From: Flavobacteriaceae bacterium | Lineage (GTDB): Bacteria > Bacteroidota > Bacteroidia > Flavobacteriales > Flavobacteriaceae | NCBI GenBank assembly: GCA_021647885.1 | Contig: JAKITV010000017.1 | Span: 1-48,638, forward strand | DNA: 48,638 bases | Direction: 5' to 3' | Shown: positions 17,505 to 25,280 of the stretch, piece after piece | How positions within the stretch are numbered: position 1 is the first letter of the stretch | Layout: each line of letters begins with the position of its first letter | The notes under the pieces: generated by a model | The model's database searches: none | What the model was told of the DNA's origin: nothing | The model's input: only the letters and a program-made list of their open reading frames with translations | Position numbers and translations under genes: made by a program

Positions 17505-17596
17505 GATTTTTCCAAAGCTAAACTACAAAATCCAAATACCAAATACCAATGTTAATTTTTGGAATTTGGTGCTTGTAATTTGAAATTTGTAATATT
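17505..17596 (+). repeat. CCAAAT/ATTTGG-rich imperfect inverted repeat between divergent genes
   Basis: The left half repeats CCAAATA units; the right half carries their complement (GGAATTTGGTGC, AATTTGAAATTTG). CAAATACCAAAT is matched by the complement of ATTTGGTGCTTG at 10 of 12 positions. It fills the gap between the HsdR-N gene and holA and must contain both promoters. Confidence 0.55.
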
Positions 17597-18601
17597 TTGG
17601 ACGAAGTAAAACAACTTGTAGCAGATATTAAAAGCGGTAATTTAAAGCCCATTTACTTTTTAATGGGAGAAGAACCGTATTATATAGATAAGATTTCAGA
17701 TTTTATAGAACAAAACGTGCTTTCGGAAGAAGAGAAAGGGTTTAACCAAATGGTGCTTTATGGTCGCGATGTTGCCATAGACGATATTGTTGCCAATGCC
17801 AAACGTTACCCAATGATGGCAGAACGACAAGTCGTTATTGTAAAAGAAGCCCAAGATTTATCGCGTACAATTGAAAAGTTAGTGGATTATGCCTTAAATC
17901 CACAACCAACAACAGTATTAGTTGTTAATTACAAATACAAAAAGTTAGATAAACGTAAAGCACTTTATAAAGCGATAAATAAAATTGGTGTTGTTTACGA
18001 AAGTAAGAAGTTATACGAAAATCAAGTTGGCGAATGGATTCGTCGGGTATTATCGCCAAAAGAGTATTCTATAACACCAAAAGCTGCACAAATGTTAGTG
18101 GAGTTTTTAGGGACTGATTTAAGTAAGATAAATAACGAACTGGAGAAACTGCAGATTATTTTGCCTAAAGGCAGCCAGATTACACCAGAGCTTATTGAAG
18201 AAAACATTGGTATAAGTAAAGACTATAATAATTTTGAGTTGCGTAAAGCCATAGGAAATAAAGATGTAGTTAAAGCGCAACAAATTGTAAACTATTTTGG
18301 CGAAAATCCCAAAGCCAACCCAATGGTTGTAACCGTTTCGTTATTGTTTAATTTCTTTGCTCAATTATTGCATTATCATGGTTTAAACGATAAATCGTCA
18401 CGAAGCGTAGCTTCTGCATTAAGAATTAACCCTTATTTTGTGAATGAATATATTTCTGCTGCACGAAATTACCCAATGAAAAAAGTAAGCATGGTTATTT
18501 CTACCTTACGCGAGTTTGATGTAAAAAGTAAAGGCGTAGGCGCAAACGCTGTTCCACAAGGTGATTTGCTTAAAGAGTTGTTGGTAAGGATTATGGGTTA
18601 A
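17597..18601 (+). CDS. holA: DNA polymerase III, delta subunit
   Basis: The 334-residue product matches HolA in length and opening motif: LKPIYFLMGEEPYYIDKI near 17-34, then PMMAERQVVIVKEAQDL near 75-91, and the helical C-terminal collar domain (KANPMVVTVSLLFNFFAQLLHYHG). Delta opens the sliding clamp within the clamp loader. The start is TTG at 17597; the next in-frame Met falls inside the conserved FLMGEE motif, so TTG is required. The gene is divergent from the HsdR-N gene and is followed at once by a palindromic repeat. Confidence 0.92.
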   Translation: MDEVKQLVADIKSGNLKPIYFLMGEEPYYIDKISDFIEQNVLSEEEKGFNQMVLYGRDVAIDDIVANAKRYPMMAERQVVIVKEAQDLSRTIEKLVDYALNPQPTTVLVVNYKYKKLDKRKALYKAINKIGVVYESKKLYENQVGEWIRRVLSPKEYSITPKAAQMLVEFLGTDLSKINNELEKLQIILPKGSQITPELIEENIGISKDYNNFELRKAIGNKDVVKAQQIVNYFGENPKANPMVVTVSLLFNFFAQLLHYHGLNDKSSRSVASALRINPYFVNEYISAARNYPMKKVSMVISTLREFDVKSKGVGANAVPQGDLLKELLVRIMG

Positions 18602-18602
18602 T

Positions 18603-18622
18603 ATTCCTGCGAAGGCAGGAAT
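18603..18622 (+). repeat. ATTCCTGC-GAAG-GCAGGAAT dispersed palindrome
   Basis: This copy is identical to 14293-14312 and 28382-28401. It begins 1 nt after the holA stop, so the holA transcript would end in this stem-loop. Confidence 0.9.
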
Positions 18623-18664
18623 CCATTTTTTGAGTTATTGACCTTTAATTTTAAAAAATATACC

Positions 18665-18725
18665 TTCGCTTATCGGATGATATAGTTTATTAAAACAGAC
18701 TATATCAAAACATTGTAGTGCATTA
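18665..18725 (+). repeat. left end element of the orphan-gene cassette
   Basis: It begins CGCTTATCGG (18667-18676), contains an 8-bp stem GATATAGT/ACTATATC (18679-18686 with 18699-18706) and ends TTGTAGTGCATTA (18713-18725). Both end motifs recur, inverted, at 19850-19988 (9 of 10 and 12 of 13 matches). The gene start follows 5 nt later, so its promoter must lie in this element or before it. Confidence 0.65.
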
Positions 18726-18730
18726 AAGAT

Positions 18731-19852
18731 ATGACATACAAAAACAAAAAATTGAACAGAATAGAATTTAGTTTAGATAATGTTTATAACCCATATAATT
18801 ATGGAGAGAATTATGACATATCAACAGAATTTGATGGATATATAAAATGTAAATTAATCCATAAGAAAGGAGCATCAATAATTCTACCTGAACTGATTAT
18901 TATTGGTGAAAAGAATTTTAACTGGATTCAACATTTTACTTTTTTAATGAACTTATTAGTAAAAGATAATGATGTTATTATTAATTCAATTTATGTTGAC
19001 ATAGCACTTGGTGCTACATTAAAAATACAGTTTCAGAATAGCGACCTGCAACAAGTATTTAAAGATAATTCATCTCTTTTCAAGTGTAAAATATATGGGC
19101 CAAAGAACTTATCTGAATACTATACAGGAATTGGGTATTTTGATGATTTTAAGACTCCTTTCTTAAAGATATTTCATCATACAAAAGAAGAATTCAAAAA
19201 AATGATTGAGAATTCGCTAACTCTAAAATCATCAAAGTGGAATTTTCAAGGGACAAAAAAATTGAATAATATTAATTTTGTTTATTTCACATCCATTGAC
19301 AAAATCAAGACTCCTGGCGATTTAAAACAAATTGCAATGTCAAATGATGGTAAACTATTGTTTGTTAAGGACAATTATTATGTTCCTCAAAAACTTCCTT
19401 CTGATTTCAGAGAAAAGTATAAAGATGGAATATTAGAACTGTCTGTTTATCGAGAATCAACGGAAAACCGAAAAGCAACAATTAATTTTTTTGTTGATTC
19501 TACAAATTTATTCACTCCTAATATTTGGATGCATAAACCTGATGGAGAAGCAGTTTATTATGAATTGTGCAATCCATATATTTTCAGACTGGGATTAGAA
19601 AATGAAGGCAATATTGAATATATCAATAATTTGATTTCGAGTACAGGAACTCCCATTCAAGAATATGTAGTAATTGGTGATTGCACTAAACTATCTGGAT
19701 TGGAAGCACCTTATGATGAAGAAAATACATCAGAAGTTTTCAAAATAGAACCATTATTAGGAAAAATAAATATTTTGGACTTTTGGTTTGAAAATGGTAA
19801 TCAAGATTTGTATTCAGATAAAAAGATATCAAGATTTAAGTTTGGCAAATAA
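18731..19852 (+). CDS. orphan protein, unknown function, in a repeat-bracketed cassette
   Basis: I do not recognise this 373-residue soluble protein. It has no signal peptide or membrane segment. It is rich in Lys, Asn, Ile and Phe, as are AT-rich accessory genes. Visible features are HHTKEEFKKMIENSL near 156-170, FVYFTSIDKIKTPGDLKQIAMSNDGKL near 187-213, and FFVDSTNLFTPNIWMHKP near 256-273. The layout looks like two or three small alpha/beta domains; no catalytic motif stands out. It sits between inverted copies of CGCTTATYGG...TTGTAGTGCRTTA ends, which is the look of a transferred single-gene cassette, possibly a defence or toxin-type gene, but that is speculation. Confidence 0.75.
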   Translation: MTYKNKKLNRIEFSLDNVYNPYNYGENYDISTEFDGYIKCKLIHKKGASIILPELIIIGEKNFNWIQHFTFLMNLLVKDNDVIINSIYVDIALGATLKIQFQNSDLQQVFKDNSSLFKCKIYGPKNLSEYYTGIGYFDDFKTPFLKIFHHTKEEFKKMIENSLTLKSSKWNFQGTKKLNNINFVYFTSIDKIKTPGDLKQIAMSNDGKLLFVKDNYYVPQKLPSDFREKYKDGILELSVYRESTENRKATINFFVDSTNLFTPNIWMHKPDGEAVYYELCNPYIFRLGLENEGNIEYINNLISSTGTPIQEYVVIGDCTKLSGLEAPYDEENTSEVFKIEPLLGKINILDFWFENGNQDLYSDKKISRFKFGK

Positions 19853-19990
19853 CGCACTACAACACGCAATATAAAAAATTGGGCAGATATTGGTAAATAT
19901 GAACGAGTTAGCAATAAATAAGCGGTGTAGTATATTGAAAGTTTTGTGTTTCAAAATGCCCAACTTTTCATATTGCCACCAATAAGCGTA
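19850..19990 (+). repeat. large imperfect palindrome, right end of the orphan-gene cassette
   Basis: The arms 19866-19885 and 19957-19976 are complementary at 18 of 20 positions around a 71-nt loop. Outside them lie TAACGCACTACAA on the left and CCAATAAGCG on the right, which are inverted copies of the motifs before the gene. The left part overlaps the stop codon. The overall size and nested symmetry resemble integron attC sites, but the GTTRRRY core box is not present. Confidence 0.75.
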
Positions 19991-20012
19991 ACTCCAAAAA
20001 ACGACATTAAAA

Positions 20013-20489
20013 CTAACTTTCCAATTCCTCTAACACCAAATTATAATCATATTGCAAGTCTTCATGAAACGTTGTTACTGCTTTTTTAATCAACTCTATT
20101 TGGCGATTGTAAGTGTTTTGTAGTCGTGGACTGTTTTTAATAGATGGTTTAAAACCCTTAAGTTTTGTACAAAAATAGAGAAGCAATTCTACTTCGGTTT
20201 CTTTGTTTTGTGAGTAACGAATATACTTTTTGGTGTTTGTTAAAATCTTACGTACACTTTTCCTGATATAGAAATAGCTTTTAATATTAATCTGTTCAAA
20301 CTGTTCATCTATATAAAGTTTTACACTTTCTATGTAAGTAGCTTCATTAGAAGATTCGAACAATAAATAGGTGAGGAGCTCCTTATTTTCCTTTTTAAAA
20401 CGAGATAAACGCAAACACAGTTCTTGTATTTCCTTATGAGTGAGATGATCCAACTCTTTTTTTATGTCGCGTACAGTAACTGGCTTCAT
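20013..20489 (-). CDS. conserved helical protein, unknown function (DUF6155-like?)
   Basis: The 158-residue protein is predicted to be all-helical: an N-terminal TVRDIKKELDHLTHKEIQELCLRLSRFKKENKELLTYLLF, then IRKSVRKILTNTKKYIRYS and a charged C-terminus. The opening (initiator Met, short helix, 'LTHKEIQEL', 'KENKELL') is a pattern I associate with DUF6155-type conserved hypotheticals, though I cannot confirm the match. There is no signal peptide. It stands alone, downstream of the orphan cassette, on the opposite strand. No function can be proposed. Confidence 0.72.
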   Translation of the reverse strand: MKPVTVRDIKKELDHLTHKEIQELCLRLSRFKKENKELLTYLLFESSNEATYIESVKLYIDEQFEQINIKSYFYIRKSVRKILTNTKKYIRYSQNKETEVELLLYFCTKLKGFKPSIKNSPRLQNTYNRQIELIKKAVTTFHEDLQYDYNLVLEELES

Positions 20490-20653
20490 TTTAAGACTAG
20501 ATTAAATGTAAAGATAATAATTTTTGTAGTTGGATTTTTTGAAAGGTTTATTTAAAAAGCTAATAAATCCACATATGTGCATAAGAAAAACAGCATAGAA
20601 TTTTACTTCAATGCATATTCCTTTATCACGTTTGTTAAAACATTTTAGAAAGA

Positions 20654-20836
20654 CTAACTCCCAGTTGGAGCAAGTAGGTTTGGAAGCTGTTGGGTGGTAA
20701 TAATAGTTGTTCTTTCTCTTAAAATAAATGGCTTTTCAGCTTTTTTTCTTTGAGCAATCCTATTGCTGCTAAACTTTAATAATAAGAAATTTATGGCTAT
20801 TAAAACAGAAACAAGAATAATAATTGTTAAAAACAT
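20654..20836 (-). CDS. small single-pass membrane protein
   Basis: The 60-residue reading frame encodes one N-terminal hydrophobic helix (FLTIIILVSVLIAINFLLL), then a basic patch (RIAQRKKAEK) and a polar tail ending LAPTGS. Its order (out-in anchor followed by positive charges) is plausible for a real inner membrane protein, and it lies in a gap with no other gene. There is no recognisable family, and short frames can be chance, so I hold it at moderate confidence. Confidence 0.5.
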   Translation of the reverse strand: MFLTIIILVSVLIAINFLLLKFSSNRIAQRKKAEKPFILRERTTIITTQQLPNLLAPTGS

Positions 20837-20955
20837 AGGCGATTAGGGGATTTAATTATGTCGACAAAATACAAAAAAAATAGTTAAAATGCAATTATTA
20901 ATAATGTATTTGTAAGTAACAGTTTCAAATATAAAGAATTATTATTATTTAAACA

Positions 20956-20973
20956 ATACGTAACGTTACGTAT
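20956..20973 (+). repeat. 18-bp perfect palindrome ATACGTAACGTTACGTAT
   Basis: It lies 25 nt past the stop of the alpha/beta hydrolase gene in the gap before the small membrane protein. There is no U tract on either side, so it is not a normal terminator. The 9-bp half-sites without a spacer could be a protein-binding site or a stem. Confidence 0.7.
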
Positions 20974-20998
20974 ATTTTAACGAAATGATATGGTTTTT

Positions 20999-21934
20999 CT
21001 AAAGATGATTTTTTATTATTTCAAGCAAATAATATGTTTTTTCAAATTGAATAAAATGAGCAGTATCTTCTAAGAAATAGAAATCAGCATTTGGAATATC
21101 TTTTTGTAATCGTTTACAATCTTCAATTATATGTGGATGATCTTTATCACCAACTAAAATGCTAACTTTTATATCAATTAATTTGTATTGGGGTGAAATT
21201 TCATTTAAATCTTTAGAATAATTCATACGCTCTTTAGAAGTTGAATAAAGCACTTTTGGTTGAGACCACAGTTGTTTCCTGATATTTAAGAATTCAGCAG
21301 TTAAAATTTCTTTATTTCCACCAAAAGAATCTGATAAACCTTCTTCAATTTTTTGAGAAACAATCGTTTTGCTTATTAAAACAGTAAGACCTTTGCCAAT
21401 AATTGGTGCAGTAACTGCCTTATATAGTGCATCTGGATTAAATTGATATAATGGAGAAGCTACAATTATATACGACTTTATGTTATCGCTTTTGGCAGTT
21501 GCCATATATGCAGCAATAGAACCTCCATAAGAATGACCTACAACAACAACCGAATCTAATTTTAATTCTTTGATAAGTTTATTTGCCATTCTAGCATTAA
21601 ACTCCAAACTATAGTCGTAATTATTTGCAGTACTAAAACCATTTCCAGGTCTATCAAAGGCAGTAACTTTATAAGTTAGTGATAAACTGTCGATAATTGG
21701 CTGCCAATCTTCAATAGATCCAGGAGTCCCATGAATTAAAAAAACATTTTTTCCTGTACCTTTTTGTATGTACCTGATTTTTTCCCCTTCAATAGTTATA
21801 AACTTACCTTGCCAAGATGGAGTAAAGTCAAGACTTCCTTCTTTAAAACTATTAGTATTCACTGCACCAATAATAAATAGTGCAAGAATTAGAAATGAAA
21901 TACTGTAGAGTAAATATTTAATTAGTTTTTTCAT
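20999..21934 (-). CDS. membrane-anchored alpha/beta hydrolase
   Basis: The 311-residue protein has one N-terminal hydrophobic helix (about residues 5-25) and an alpha/beta hydrolase domain: HGTPGS at 69-73 (oxyanion region), the nucleophile elbow GHSYGG with Ser135, Asp in LVGDKDHPH near 257, and His in EDTAHFIQFE near 291. All three triad residues are present. The reaction type (esterase, lipase, epoxide hydrolase or other) cannot be decided. The region upstream of its start is tandemly duplicated, with the start codon lying in the first repeat unit. Confidence 0.9.
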   Translation of the reverse strand: MKKLIKYLLYSISFLILALFIIGAVNTNSFKEGSLDFTPSWQGKFITIEGEKIRYIQKGTGKNVFLIHGTPGSIEDWQPIIDSLSLTYKVTAFDRPGNGFSTANNYDYSLEFNARMANKLIKELKLDSVVVVGHSYGGSIAAYMATAKSDNIKSYIIVASPLYQFNPDALYKAVTAPIIGKGLTVLISKTIVSQKIEEGLSDSFGGNKEILTAEFLNIRKQLWSQPKVLYSTSKERMNYSKDLNEISPQYKLIDIKVSILVGDKDHPHIIEDCKRLQKDIPNADFYFLEDTAHFIQFEKTYYLLEIIKNHL

Positions 21935-22124
21935 GTGTTTATAATTATTGTTTTTTTAAGGTCACATGCTGTTCGCTATTAATCATTCCCTTGGGTGATA
22001 AAGTCTTTAACATGCTCGTTTCATGTGTTTATATTCATTGTTTTTTAATGGTCATCCCGATAGTTATCGGGACTGTTCGCTATTAATCATTTCCTTAGGT
22101 GACAAACATTTTAGCATGCTCGTT
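21931..22124 (+). repeat. 90-nt tandem duplication; second copy carries an inserted palindrome
   Basis: Unit 1 is 21931-22020 (90 nt) and unit 2 is 22021-22124 (104 nt). They align from TCATGTGTTT to ATGCTCGTT with scattered substitutions. The whole 14-nt length difference is explained by TCCCGATAGTTATCGGGA (22055-22072) in unit 2 in place of the 4 nt CATG in unit 1. Unit 1 includes the hydrolase start codon, so this is a duplicated promoter and 5' leader. A third start (TCAT) follows at 22125. Confidence 0.9.
22055..22072 (+). repeat. CCCGATAG(T)TATCGGG palindrome
   Basis: This 18-nt copy has one central change (AGTTAT instead of AGCTAT). It marks the insertion point within unit 2 of the tandem duplication. 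Confidence 0.92.
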
Positions 22125-22155
22125 TCATAATAAATTTGTTTTACGTTAATAAAAC

Positions 22156-22485
22156 TTATCCACCAACACGTTTAACCGCAAAGCCTTTCTCTTTAAGTAT
22201 TTGCATAATTGTATCGCGATAATCTCCTTGTATGATAATTTTGTTGTCTTTAAAACTTCCGCCAACACTTAACTTCTTTTTAAGTTCTTTAGTCAAGGCT
22301 TTAAAATCTTGAGTTGTTCCTGTATAGCCTTCAAGAATAGTTATTGGCTTCCCTTTTCGCTTTTCGTATTTGCAAATTATTGGTTCGGTTTGTATCCAAA
22401 TTCTTTTAGAATCGCCTTTAGGATTAATAGATTCTGAAGGCGTATGATCTGGAAATATATTTTTAAGTTGGTCTTGTAGATCCAT
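22156..22485 (-). CDS. SUI1/eIF1-like translation factor (YciH family)
   Basis: I start the gene at the ATG at 22485 (MDLQDQLKNIFPDH), eight codons after the longest frame, because the family usually begins there. The 109-residue product has the SUI1 core: RKGKPITILEGYTGTTQDFKALTKELKKKLSVGGSFKD near 45-82, then IIQGDYRDTIMQILKEKGF. Bacterial YciH resembles eukaryotic initiation factor eIF1 and is thought to affect start-codon choice, though its exact role is debated. It stands alone upstream of the duplicated region. Confidence 0.92.
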   Translation of the reverse strand: MDLQDQLKNIFPDHTPSESINPKGDSKRIWIQTEPIICKYEKRKGKPITILEGYTGTTQDFKALTKELKKKLSVGGSFKDNKIIIQGDYRDTIMQILKEKGFAVKRVGG

Positions 22486-22599
22486 AATATTATAATTAAA
22501 AACAGACAATAAATATACTGAAATTGAAAATTAAAATAAATTAATATGCTACAAGTTTTAAATACTGAAAAAACAACTAATCTATAGCTAATATTTTGC

Positions 22600-22607
22600 T
22601 ACTTTTG
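22600..22607 (+). promoter_or_regulatory. -7 box TACTTTTG of the E1 gene
   Basis: This matches the Bacteroidota -7 consensus TAnnTTTG. It is 19 nt before the ATG at 22626 and inside the longer upstream reading frame, which argues against translation from 22596. No convincing -33 TTG was found. Confidence 0.4.
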
Positions 22608-22625
22608 ATTAATCAAAGATTATAC

Positions 22626-24632
22626 ATGAGCAATAAAATTAACTATACTCAACCTATTGTTTATGACAAGAAGGGCTTGGATAATGATACTTTAAAGTTA
22701 CTCTATAAAAACATGCTAAAGCCTCGTATGATTGAGGAAAAAATGCTAATTCTTTTGCGGCAAGGAAAAATTTCTAAATGGTTTTCTGGAATTGGTCAGG
22801 AAGCCATTTCTGTTGGAGTCACAATGGCATTGAATAAAGAGGAATATATATTACCATTGCATCGCAATTTAGGTGTGTTTACTACTCGCGAAATTCCGTT
22901 AGACCGTTTGTTTTCGCAGTGGCAAGGAAAAGCCAACGGATTTACAAAAGGCAGGGAGCGTTCGTTTCATTTTGGAACACAGGAATACAAAATTGTTGGC
23001 ATGATTTCGCATTTGGGACCACAATTAGGTGTAGCAGATGGCATTGCCCTTGCTAACCTTTTAAAGAAGAACAAGCAAGTTACTGCAGTATTTACAGGAG
23101 AAGGCGGAACGAGTGAAGGCGATTTTCATGAAGCCTTAAATGTAGCTTCAGTGTGGAAACTTCCTGTTATGTTTTGTGTAGAGAATAATGGTTACGGTTT
23201 ATCAACTCCAACGTCTGAACAATATAATTGCAAACATATTGCAGATAAAGGAAATGGTTATGGTATGGAATCCTTCATTATAGACGGAAATAATATCATT
23301 GAAGTTTATACAAAAGTGTCTAAATTAGCTGAAAGTATAAGAAAAAATCCAAGACCAGTTTTAATCGAGTTTAAAACCTTTAGAATGCGTGGTCACGAAG
23401 AAGCAAGCGGAACGAAATATATGCCAAAGGATTTATTGAACCAATGGGCACTTAAAGATCCTATTGAAAATTTTCAGGAATTTTTAATTTATGAGTCCAT
23501 TCTATCTCAAGAGGAAGAAGTTGCCTATAAAAAGGAAATTATTAATGAGATAAATGATAATCTACAAATTGCTTATAAGGAAGACGATATAATTCCTAAT
23601 TTAACTAATGAGTTAGATGATGTATATAAACCATTTAAACATCAAGAAGTTAAGTCAAATAGTAAAACTAAAGAAATTCGTTTTGTTGATGCTATTTCTG
23701 AAGGCTTAAAACAATCTATGGAAAAGCACAACGACCTTGTTATAATGGGACAAGACATAGCAGATTATGGTGGAGTTTTTAAAGTCACAGATGGTTTTGT
23801 GGATGAATTTGGAAAAGAACGCATAAGAAACACTCCAATTTGCGAATCCGCCATTATTGAAGCCGCAATGGGTTTATCTATTTGCGGAATTAAAAGTGTT
23901 GTTGAACTCCAATTTGCCGATTTTGTAACGTCTGGCTTTAATCCAGTTGTTAATTATTTAGCTAAATCGTTTTATCGATGGAACCAAAATGCAGATATTG
24001 TATTACGAATGCCTTGTGGAGCAGGAATTACAGCAGGACCTTTTCATTCGCAAACAAATGAAGCTTGGTTTACCAAAACACCAGGATTAAAAGTCGTGTA
24101 TCCAGCGTTTCCTTATGATGCAAAAGGCTTGTTGGCTACTGCAATTAATGACCCAAACCCTGTTATGTTTTTCGAGCATAAGGCGTTATATCGAACTATT
24201 AGACAAGATGTTCCAACCGATTATTATACAATTCCGTTTGGAAAGGCTGCTCTTTTAAAAGAAGGAAACGATATTACTATTATTGCTTATGGAGCTGCAG
24301 TGCATTGGGTTTTAGAGACTTTAGATAAAAACTCAGGCATAAGTGCAGATGTTATTGATTTAAGAACATTGCAACCATTAGATACCGAAACGATTTACAA
24401 TTCTGTAAAGAAAACTGGTAAAGCCATTATACTTCAAGAAGATTCATTGTTTGGAGGTATTGCTTCAGATATTTCGGCATTGATTATGGAACATTGTTTT
24501 GAATATTTAGATGCTCCTGTAAAACGAGTAGCGAGTATTGAAACCCCTATTCCTTTTATTTCACAGTTAGAAGACCAATACCTTCCCAAAAGTAGATTTG
24601 AATCTGCTCTTAACGAACTGCTTAAGTCTTAG
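22626..24632 (+). CDS. fused 2-oxoacid dehydrogenase E1 (alpha + beta in one chain)
   Basis: The start is the ATG at 22626, because a promoter box lies inside the longer frame. The 668-residue chain joins E1-alpha (residues 1 to about 330) and E1-beta (about 345-668). The alpha half has the thiamine diphosphate motif GEGGTSEGDFHEALN...ENNGYGLSTP (158-195). The beta half has ISEGLKQSMEKHNDLVIMGQDIADYGG, RMPCGAGITAGPFHSQ and SLFGGIASDI. Such fused E1 chains decarboxylate branched-chain 2-oxoacids (or pyruvate) and pass the acyl group to lipoyl-E2. No E2 or E3 gene lies nearby. Confidence 0.93.
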   Translation: MSNKINYTQPIVYDKKGLDNDTLKLLYKNMLKPRMIEEKMLILLRQGKISKWFSGIGQEAISVGVTMALNKEEYILPLHRNLGVFTTREIPLDRLFSQWQGKANGFTKGRERSFHFGTQEYKIVGMISHLGPQLGVADGIALANLLKKNKQVTAVFTGEGGTSEGDFHEALNVASVWKLPVMFCVENNGYGLSTPTSEQYNCKHIADKGNGYGMESFIIDGNNIIEVYTKVSKLAESIRKNPRPVLIEFKTFRMRGHEEASGTKYMPKDLLNQWALKDPIENFQEFLIYESILSQEEEVAYKKEIINEINDNLQIAYKEDDIIPNLTNELDDVYKPFKHQEVKSNSKTKEIRFVDAISEGLKQSMEKHNDLVIMGQDIADYGGVFKVTDGFVDEFGKERIRNTPICESAIIEAAMGLSICGIKSVVELQFADFVTSGFNPVVNYLAKSFYRWNQNADIVLRMPCGAGITAGPFHSQTNEAWFTKTPGLKVVYPAFPYDAKGLLATAINDPNPVMFFEHKALYRTIRQDVPTDYYTIPFGKAALLKEGNDITIIAYGAAVHWVLETLDKNSGISADVIDLRTLQPLDTETIYNSVKKTGKAIILQEDSLFGGIASDISALIMEHCFEYLDAPVKRVASIETPIPFISQLEDQYLPKSRFESALNELLKS

Positions 24633-24769
24633 TTAGAACCTTGCTAACATGGCATTTATGATGAAAAATTGTCAGTTTTATACTGAAATATTTTCAGTTA
24701 TTTACAGTTGGTATTTTTTTTGTCAGACAATTAATAAAAATTGATTGTTTAACTATAAAATATTTTGTT

Positions 24770-25249
24770 ATGAGTACTTTAATTCCAACAAAGAGAAATG
24801 TTAGTAAAAAGAGTATCGATTCAAATTTTAATACCTTACCAAGTTTACCTTCTTGGTTTGATGATATTCTAGGTAGAAGTTTTGGAACTGAATTTATGTC
24901 AAATTTCAATACTGGTTTAACACTACCATCTGTAAATGTTAAGGATACTGCAAATGAATTTATTGTAGAAATGGCAGTTCCTGGATTGAATAAATCTGAT
25001 TTTGATATAAACATAGATAACAATGTATTATCTATTGCTGCAGAATCAGAAATAGAAAATAATACTGAATCTGAAAACTACACACGAAGAGAGTTTGGAT
25101 ACTCATCCTTTAAACGTACGTTTGCCATACCAGATTCAGTAAATACTGAAAGGATTTCTGCCTCTTACAAAGAAGGAATCTTGAAAGTTTTACTTCCTAA
25201 ACATGATGAGGCAAAGAAAAAACCTATTAAAAGTATTAAAATTACTTAA
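24770..25249 (+). CDS. small heat-shock protein (Hsp20/alpha-crystallin family)
   Basis: The 159-residue product has a variable N-terminus (to about residue 50), an alpha-crystallin domain from LPSVNVKDTANEFIVEMAVPGLNKSDFDINIDNNVLSI onward, the conserved GILKVLLPK near 139-147, and a C-terminal IKSIKI tail that fits the I-x-I partner-binding motif. It is an ATP-independent holdase that keeps damaged proteins soluble. It is a single-gene unit ending in a strong terminator. The upstream gap has spaced CAGTT repeats (24669-24710 region) that could be regulatory, with no proof. Confidence 0.94.
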   Translation: MSTLIPTKRNVSKKSIDSNFNTLPSLPSWFDDILGRSFGTEFMSNFNTGLTLPSVNVKDTANEFIVEMAVPGLNKSDFDINIDNNVLSIAAESEIENNTESENYTRREFGYSSFKRTFAIPDSVNTERISASYKEGILKVLLPKHDEAKKKPIKSIKIT

Positions 25250-25280
25250 AAAAAGAGAGCTTAAAAAGCTCTCTTTTTTT
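25250..25280 (+). terminator. bidirectional intrinsic terminator
   Basis: A 10-bp stem (AAGAGAGCTT at 25253-25262 with AAGCTCTCTT at 25266-25275) has an AAA loop and A and T runs on both sides, so it works in either direction. It serves hsp20 and, from the other strand, the dipeptidase gene ending at 25279. Confidence 0.9.

Noticed and set aside
19850-19990. Integron attC site
   Set aside because: The large imperfect palindrome fits in size, but no GTTRRRY core box lies at the proper place and there is no integrase gene in the window.
24694-25023. Minus-strand frame of 109 codons over the hsp20 gene
   Set aside because: It is antisense to the conserved alpha-crystallin coding sequence.
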